From an uncultured Clostridia bacterium (GTDB taxonomy: Bacteria; Bacillota; Clostridia; Christensenellales; Aristaeellaceae): a DNA stretch of 10,117 bases. Positions 5,290 through 10,117 of the stretch are shown one piece after another; within the stretch, counting starts at the first letter, position 1, and every line of letters begins with the position of its first letter. A program made the translations under genes and the position numbers. The notes beneath the pieces were generated by a model. The model was given only the letters and a program-made list of their open reading frames with translations, was not told where the DNA came from and ran no database searches. The stretch is taken from the NCBI GenBank assembly GCA_934631055.1, contig CAKTXP010000079.1, forward strand, positions 1-10,117, given 5' to 3'.

Positions 5290-8200
5290 TTACTTCACGG
5301 AAATGTAGAAGTAGCAGACAGCGCTCGCCGTCCATTCTTCGCCGGAAGCAATGTCGCCGTCGCATACGCCGATGGTGATGCGATAGTCGCCCGCATCCCC
5401 GTTCACGGTTCCGCTGATGACGCCGGTATCGCTGTCAAGCGTCAGACCCAGCTGAGCCAGATCGCCGGTATACAGCACATACTTGACACCGCTGAGCTTT
5501 TCATCATGCACATCGAAGCTCACAGTCTCGCCGTTCGCCGCTTCAAAAACCTTGCAGGCTTCGATGGACGTATCGGCGTTGCCGCGGGTATCGCGGACGT
5601 TCGTGTTGGACGTTCCATTCACCTGATAGTCATACGGAACGATGCTGTGACCATTCTGCATGGCGGCGCTGTTCGCTACCGTATACTGGATGCGATGCAG
5701 GCAGTCATACAGCGCGGTAAGATGGGTCGCCGTATTCGCTTCTTCGTTGGAGTTGATGCCCGTCACGCGAGCCGGAACGCCCGTATCCTCGGAGAGGACA
5801 TAGCCGCCCATGACGCCGTCCAGCGAAATATCCTGACCCGCACGGATCATCATGTTGTGGTTCATGTAGTTGCCCGCCTGATTGGTGCCGGCGGCGTCCG
5901 TAACGTACACGCCCTTGAAGCCCCATTCATCGCGTGCGATCTCGGTCAGCAGTTCATAGCTTGCGCCCGCCCAGTCGAAGCCGATGCGGTTGAAGGAGGA
6001 CATCATGCCCATGCTGTTGCCGTCCTTCACGCCCATTTCAAAGACCTTGAGGTAGACCTGACGCATCGTCTGCTCGTCCGCCCAAGTGGAAACGCCGGTC
6101 ACGTCGCGGTCAGTCTCCTGATCGTTCAGCGCAAAGTGCTTCATGAAGGTCGTCATGCCCTTTTCCGAGCAGCCCTTGCACATCTGAGCCAGCATCGTGC
6201 CGGCGAGGAACGCATCCTCAGAGTAGTAGTTCGTATTGCGTCCGGAGAACGGCGTGCGGTGAGTGTTCGCGCCCGGAGAATACCAGCCGCTGAAGTTCGC
6301 CCACAGACCGAAGTCGCCGTTGATCAAGCCATACTGATAAGAGAGTTCCTTGTTGAAGGAAGCCGCGAAGGTCACCTGAGAAGCCCACTTGATGAGCTGG
6401 TCTTTTTCCATCTTGTCGCCCGGCTGGAGATAAAGGATACGGTCAAACGCACGCGTGATGCCGAACGGGCCGTCGCCGTGGACGGAGTTCGGAACGCCCA
6501 TGCCGTCGTTCGGGACAAAGTTGAACGCGGTGATGATCTGCTCGACCGCCTGCTTCTCGGTGAACTGAGAAAGGTACTCGTCCCACTTGGGATCGTCAAA
6601 GTCCAGTCCAGCCATATCGATCAGCTGGATCGGCGCCGGATTTTCCGCCGTATAAGCTTCGTCCTCCGCGCGGAAGGTCGGCGCAGTCTCGCTGTACCAC
6701 GGCGCCTTGCCGCCGTCATAGCGGGCGTTGGCTTCGTCATACGCCGGGTCGATCACAAATTCGTTGCTTCCGCTTGCGAGGCTGTTTTCCTTATCCTTAA
6801 GCGGCATTTCAAAATTGCTCAGCCACTCTTCGTCCTTCACCAGTTCCGCCTTGCCCTGCTTGAGATAGACCGGCGTAACGCTGGTATCCGCTTCCGTCCA
6901 GTTCTCGCCGTCATGCGTTGCGCGATAATGCGCCGCCCAGAGCGGATCGATGGTCGTATCGTTCTCAACGTCGAACCAGAGCGGACGCTGCGGCCAGGTG
7001 CCTTCCCAATCCTCACGGGAGAGGATCTTGCCCTGCATCTCTTCGCTGATGTAATCAAAACGGTTCTCGATTTCGTTTCCGGTCGCGTCATCCGTCGCGT
7101 AGGTATAGCCCGCCGCCGGAACCTGATAGGTCACGGTCAGCGCGTCGCCTTCCGCCCAGGAGTGAGAATCATGGGAAACATACAGGTTATAAGTGCCGCC
7201 CTCGACTTCGTATCCCTTGAAGCCATTCTTGTTGGCATCGTTGTAATCGTAGGACGCCATGTCGCGTGCCTTGATCGTCAGGCTGACGACCTCGGACTCG
7301 CCCGGCTGGAGCAGGCCGGTCTTTGCGAAATCGCCAAGCTCGACTTTTGCCTTCTCGATGCCGCCGGTGGTATACGGCGCTTCGTAGTACAGCTCGACGA
7401 CGTCCTTGCCCGCAACGCTGCCCGTGTTGGTGACCTTGACCTGGATCGTCACGTCGTCGTTCTCGCCAAGCTCAGCGCCTGCCGCAGGAGCGGACTCAAC
7501 AAGATCCCAATCAAACGTCGTATAGGAAAGACCATAGCCAAACGGATAGTTGACGCTCTTGTCGTACCATTCCTCGCCGTCGGTCTCCCCGCGGGTCTCA
7601 TAGTAATGATAGCCGCCGTAAATACCTTCTTTGTAGCTGACGGTGTAATACGCAAGATCGAACGTATCCTTGTAGATCATGCCATCGTCGAGCGTATATT
7701 CGTTGCCCTTCGCGGCATCGAACCCATCTTCATTGCCGACAAAGTTATTGGCGTAATCATTCCAGCTCGGGGACGCGGTGAAATCGGATTCCAGAATATC
7801 CGGCGTGCGTCCGGAGGGATTGACCGCGCCGGTCAAGATATCGGCGATCGCTTCATAGCCATTCGCGCCGGAACCGGTGACCCACAGGCAGCTCTTGACT
7901 TTGGAATACTGGCTGTCCTTAAGGAAGCCGACTTCCATCGCGTAGGTGCTGTCCAGAAGAACGATGACGTTGTCAAAACGGTCGTCCGCTTCCAGCATCG
8001 CCAGCAGGGCTTCCTCGTTATCGTCCAGCTCAAGGAAATGCTCAAACGGGTCGCTCTCACGTCCCTGTCCGCCGACCGGCGTCCATTCGCCGCTCTCGAT
8101 CTCCTCGCGGGTCGGATACGCCAGAACGGCTTCCGTCTGTCCTTCTTCCGCCGCAAAGCTGGCGCGCGGCAGGTCGCTTCCCTCGCCGCCGGAACGACCA

Positions 8201-8667
8201 AAGACAACGACCGCCGTTCCCGCATAATCGCCGTAAGAAGCCTCAACCTCGTCGGTATACATGCTCTGCGGCGTTTCGCCCGTCGCATTGAAGGACGAAT
8301 GGTTCTTCGTGCTTCTGCCCTTGCCGGACGCCTCTTCGTCCGCGTAGAACGCCTTCAGCGTCGGGTTGACCTCGAAGCCGCCCTTTTCCAGCGCCGCGGC
8401 GATCGACGCCGAACTCTTGCCGAATACGCTGATCTTTCCGGCAGAAGCAAGCGGCAGGCTCGCTTCATTCTTGAGGAGTACATAGCCTTCCGATGCCGCC
8501 TGCTTGTTCAGCGCAAGCCCTGCCTGAACGACCTCCGACATCGTCTTGTAGTCCGAGTAATACTTGTTTGCCTGTCCTTCTTCCGCCATGCCTGCGGTCA
8601 TCGAACACATCATCGCGCCGCACAGCATCAGGCTGACGATGGACTTGACCTTTCGTCCCTGACTCAT
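5290..8667 (-). CDS. Secreted domain-permuted GH3 glycosidase with C-terminal Ig-like domain
   Basis: The 1125-residue product carries a Sec signal peptide (about 1-28, probable cleavage after AGMA) and no other membrane helix or sorting motif. The order is permuted as in its neighbour: alpha/beta sandwich domain (about 55-290, starting SEGYVLLKN), FnIII-like domain (about 385-505), a long linker (about 520-690), TIM-barrel domain (about 690-1005), and an added Ig-like (He_PIG-type) domain at 1035-1125 with the signature GLTLDSDTGVISGT. The likely acid/base is E162 in GGEGSD. The substrate-binding segment is KHFALNDQETDRD (from K843), and the likely nucleophile is D924 in VTDAAG. The tryptophan that usually follows the nucleophile in GH3 beta-glucosidases is replaced by alanine, so specificity may differ. 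It is the first gene of the cluster. AGGAGG 7 bases upstream fixes the start at MSQGRKVK, not the in-frame ATG at 8778, which lies upstream of the predicted promoter. Confidence 0.92.
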   Translation of the reverse strand: MSQGRKVKSIVSLMLCGAMMCSMTAGMAEEGQANKYYSDYKTMSEVVQAGLALNKQAASEGYVLLKNEASLPLASAGKISVFGKSSASIAAALEKGGFEVNPTLKAFYADEEASGKGRSTKNHSSFNATGETPQSMYTDEVEASYGDYAGTAVVVFGRSGGEGSDLPRASFAAEEGQTEAVLAYPTREEIESGEWTPVGGQGRESDPFEHFLELDDNEEALLAMLEADDRFDNVIVLLDSTYAMEVGFLKDSQYSKVKSCLWVTGSGANGYEAIADILTGAVNPSGRTPDILESDFTASPSWNDYANNFVGNEDGFDAAKGNEYTLDDGMIYKDTFDLAYYTVSYKEGIYGGYHYYETRGETDGEEWYDKSVNYPFGYGLSYTTFDWDLVESAPAAGAELGENDDVTIQVKVTNTGSVAGKDVVELYYEAPYTTGGIEKAKVELGDFAKTGLLQPGESEVVSLTIKARDMASYDYNDANKNGFKGYEVEGGTYNLYVSHDSHSWAEGDALTVTYQVPAAGYTYATDDATGNEIENRFDYISEEMQGKILSREDWEGTWPQRPLWFDVENDTTIDPLWAAHYRATHDGENWTEADTSVTPVYLKQGKAELVKDEEWLSNFEMPLKDKENSLASGSNEFVIDPAYDEANARYDGGKAPWYSETAPTFRAEDEAYTAENPAPIQLIDMAGLDFDDPKWDEYLSQFTEKQAVEQIITAFNFVPNDGMGVPNSVHGDGPFGITRAFDRILYLQPGDKMEKDQLIKWASQVTFAASFNKELSYQYGLINGDFGLWANFSGWYSPGANTHRTPFSGRNTNYYSEDAFLAGTMLAQMCKGCSEKGMTTFMKHFALNDQETDRDVTGVSTWADEQTMRQVYLKVFEMGVKDGNSMGMMSSFNRIGFDWAGASYELLTEIARDEWGFKGVYVTDAAGTNQAGNYMNHNMMIRAGQDISLDGVMGGYVLSEDTGVPARVTGINSNEEANTATHLTALYDCLHRIQYTVANSAAMQNGHSIVPYDYQVNGTSNTNVRDTRGNADTSIEACKVFEAANGETVSFDVHDEKLSGVKYVLYTGDLAQLGLTLDSDTGVISGTVNGDAGDYRITIGVCDGDIASGEEWTASAVCYFYISVK

Positions 8668-8674
8668 CTGATTT

Positions 8675-8680
8675 CCTCCT
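8675..8680 (-). promoter_or_regulatory. Ribosome binding site of the secreted GH3 gene
   Basis: AGGAGG on the - strand (within AAAAAGGAGG) lies 7 bases before the ATG at 8667. It selects this start over longer in-frame alternatives and places the signal peptide at the N-terminus. Confidence 0.88.
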
Positions 8681-8712
8681 TTTTCCTTCTGATGCTTCCG
8701 TGCATCCATTGG

Positions 8713-8725
8713 CTGTATCATACAG
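8713..8725. promoter_or_regulatory. Possible operator palindrome over the -10 box
   Basis: CTGTAT and ATACAG form a perfect 6-bp-arm palindrome around one central base. The dyad covers the whole predicted -10 hexamer of the cluster promoter (8717-8722), a position where a bound repressor would block RNA polymerase. No regulator gene is visible in the window and I do not recognise the motif as a known site (it is not a catabolite-response element). Chance occurrence of this length is possible. Confidence 0.35.
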
Positions 8726-8745
8726 AAAAACACCGTTAATTTTAA
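8717..8745 (-). promoter_or_regulatory. Sigma-A-like promoter of the glycosidase cluster
   Basis: On the - strand, TTAAAA (8745-8740) and TATGAT (8722-8717) are separated by exactly 17 bases. They match the -35 and -10 consensus at 4 of 6 and 5 of 6 positions. Transcription would begin near 8710, giving a leader of about 43 bases that contains a small 5-bp hairpin (8691-8706) just before the ribosome binding site. No comparable promoter was seen before the two downstream genes, consistent with one transcript. Confidence 0.6.
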
Positions 8746-8809
8746 GTCATACAACAAATTCGGTCGTTTTTCCGGCAAAATCAGTTCCGTCTCTCAGAAA
8801 ATACTATAC

Positions 8810-8838
8810 AAAAAAACGGCTCCGCTTTTGCAGAGTCG
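8810..8838 (-). terminator. Rho-independent terminator of the sensor kinase gene
   Basis: On the - strand, CGACTCTGC (8838-8830), loop AAAA, and GCGGAGCCG (8825-8817) form a nine-position stem with one mismatch and one G-U pair. It is followed directly by a run of seven T (8816-8810). It begins about 40 bases after the kinase stop codon and before the cluster promoter, so it isolates the two transcription units. Confidence 0.8.
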
Positions 8839-8879
8839 TCAGACCATTCGGTCAAATTCGCCAAATCCAGCTTGAACGC

Positions 8880-10117
8880 TTACGCTTCGCTTGGCAATAC
8901 GATATCCGTATAGAATACATCGTCTTTCAGATTGAACGTACACAGCCCCTTATATTTCTCCGCTACGAGGCAAAGCGAATGACTGCCGTACCCATGGTAA
9001 TCCTTGTTTTCCTTGGTCGTCATCGGCATGCCGTTTTGAAACTGCGGCGCTTTTCCGCAGTAGTTTTCGCATCGGATAAACACAAAGCCGTTTTGCGCAA
9101 ACACATGGAGTGAAATGATCCTCTTCTCGACCGGAAGCGTCTCCACCGCCTCAATGGCGTTATCCAGCATATTTCCGAAAAGCGAATAGATATCGGCTTC
9201 CGAAAGCCTATTCAGCTGTTTTCCATCCGCCATGCAGGTGAGCTGTATCTGTTTATTCAGGCAGTTATAGCTCTTCATGGACAGCACGGTATCCAGCGCA
9301 ATGTTGCCCGTTCTCATCAGCGTATCATAGCCGTCGATCGCTTCGCGCATGTTTTTAAGCTGTTCCCTGCCATACTGCGATTCCAAAATATGGAGCTGAT
9401 GTTTGAGGTCGTGATACTTGACATTGATGACGTCGATAGCGTCTTTCTCTCGGTGATACTGCTCCGCTTCCTGATACAACAGCTTTTGCAGCAGATCGCG
9501 TTCGGTCGTCACCCTCTTAAAGAGCAGCTGATACAGTTCCACAAACAGACCCAGCACGCACAAAACGATCGAATATAAGTAAATCAGCAAAGATAGAACG
9601 CGTGAATGGAGCGGCGTAGCCAATGTGCTGGCAAACGCGCTGACATAGATTGCAAATATCACGATAATCAGCGTTGCAATAATTTGAATCTTATTATCCG
9701 TTTCGACCTGATTCAGATCCAGTTTCCGGATAACGAGGAAATAAAACGGAACATAAAGCGCCGCACGCGCAAAAATTAACAGGAACACATTCAGCAGCGG
9801 GCTTCCATGATAAGAGGGCAGGATCTGAATGATTGAATAAACCCTTTGACTGATATGTTCCAGACAGTAGCTCGTCGTCACGCAGAACAGCGCCTGCCAC
9901 GCCGAACATTCACAGCAAAACCGCATCATCCCAATCGACAGCATAAAGACCATCAGGCAGTTCGTCGTCCTCAGCGCGATTCTTGGGTACATGCTCATTT
10001 CCAGTCCGCCGACCCATTGCTCGATTCCAAAGCTCAATGTGCAAATGACCGCAAAAGAAGCAAGCACTCTGAGCCAATAGCCTCTTTTTCGCGTAAAATC
10101 AAATCCCACCAGCACAT
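8880..10117 (-). CDS. AgrC-like GHKL sensor histidine kinase (5' end outside window)
   Basis: The visible 411 or so residues form a membrane sensor kinase of the GHKL / HATPase_c_5 group that usually pairs with a LytTR-type response regulator. About six hydrophobic helices fill residues 14-195 (counted from the GTG at 10115). A coiled-coil-like segment and the phosphoacceptor motif YHDLKHQL (H235) follow, then the ATPase N-box NMLDNAIEA (N315, N319) and the glycine box DYHGYGSHSL (about 372-381), ending in IVLPSEA. The first visible residues, LVGFDFTRKRGYWLR, resemble the stretch that in this family follows the first short segment, so roughly 15-25 residues are probably missing beyond the edge. 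The signal sensed is unknown; peptide signals are known for AgrC itself. Its partner regulator would lie to the right. It ends in its own terminator, so a link to the glycosidases is not shown. Confidence 0.85.
   Translation of the reverse strand, partial: VLVGFDFTRKRGYWLRVLASFAVICTLSFGIEQWVGGLEMSMYPRIALRTTNCLMVFMLSIGMMRFCCECSAWQALFCVTTSYCLEHISQRVYSIIQILPSYHGSPLLNVFLLIFARAALYVPFYFLVIRKLDLNQVETDNKIQIIATLIIVIFAIYVSAFASTLATPLHSRVLSLLIYLYSIVLCVLGLFVELYQLLFKRVTTERDLLQKLLYQEAEQYHREKDAIDVINVKYHDLKHQLHILESQYGREQLKNMREAIDGYDTLMRTGNIALDTVLSMKSYNCLNKQIQLTCMADGKQLNRLSEADIYSLFGNMLDNAIEAVETLPVEKRIISLHVFAQNGFVFIRCENYCGKAPQFQNGMPMTTKENKDYHGYGSHSLCLVAEKYKGLCTFNLKDDVFYTDIVLPSEA

Noticed and set aside
690..8667. 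Possibility that the permuted domain order reflects an assembly error or a gene rearrangement
   Set aside because: Both paralogs show the same order with intact frames and matching domain boundaries, and the C-FnIII-N order is known in characterised clostridial GH3 enzymes.
5272..8739. 1155-codon + strand open frame opposite the secreted GH3
   Set aside because: It is also in exact antisense register with the real gene; the openness means that the GH3 gene uses none of the codons TTA, CTA or TCA. It has no ribosome binding site and no known domain.
8668..8778. Upstream in-frame start that would extend the secreted GH3 by 37 residues
   Set aside because: The extension overlaps the predicted promoter and would bury the signal peptide; the AGGAGG at 8675-8680 clearly serves the ATG at 8667.

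Overview
The window looks like chromosomal DNA of a Gram-positive Clostridia-type anaerobe (Bacillota). The evidence is strong AGGAGG-type ribosome binding sites, Rho-independent terminators, an AgrC-like GHKL sensor kinase, a lipoprotein with a classical lipobox, and two family-3 glycoside hydrolases (GH3) with the C-to-N domain order known from Butyrivibrio and Ruminococcus. The genus cannot be named from this sequence alone.

Layout. Bases 1-115 hold the 3' end of a membrane-protein gene on the + strand. Bases 116-689 hold no convincing gene but are rich in secondary structure: two short GC-rich hairpins, a long palindrome, a 17-bp inverted repeat, and a 152-bp MITE-like element with imperfect terminal inverted repeats that contains a strong terminator hairpin. 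From 690 to 8667 there is a three-gene cluster on the - strand, read right to left: a secreted GH3 (8667-5290), a lipoprotein with three Ig-like modules and a CBM6/35-like C-terminal domain (5213-3780), and a second GH3 held in the membrane by one helix at each end (3683-690). A sigma-A-like promoter with an overlapping palindrome lies just upstream (8713-8745). A terminator at 8810-8838 separates this cluster from a GHKL-type sensor histidine kinase (8880 to the right edge, 5' end cut off).

How the parts may work together. All three products are predicted to act outside the cytoplasm: one GH3 released or loosely wall-associated, one GH3 fixed at the membrane surface, and a lipid-anchored protein with a probable sugar-binding domain. 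The secreted GH3 ends in an Ig-like domain of the same type as those in the lipoprotein, which hints at co-localisation. The simplest reading is a small extracellular module that trims non-reducing-end sugars from an oligosaccharide or plant glycoside near the cell surface. The substrate cannot be read from the sequence, and no transporter or transcription factor for the pathway is present in the window. The sensor kinase is transcribed as a separate unit and need not be related.
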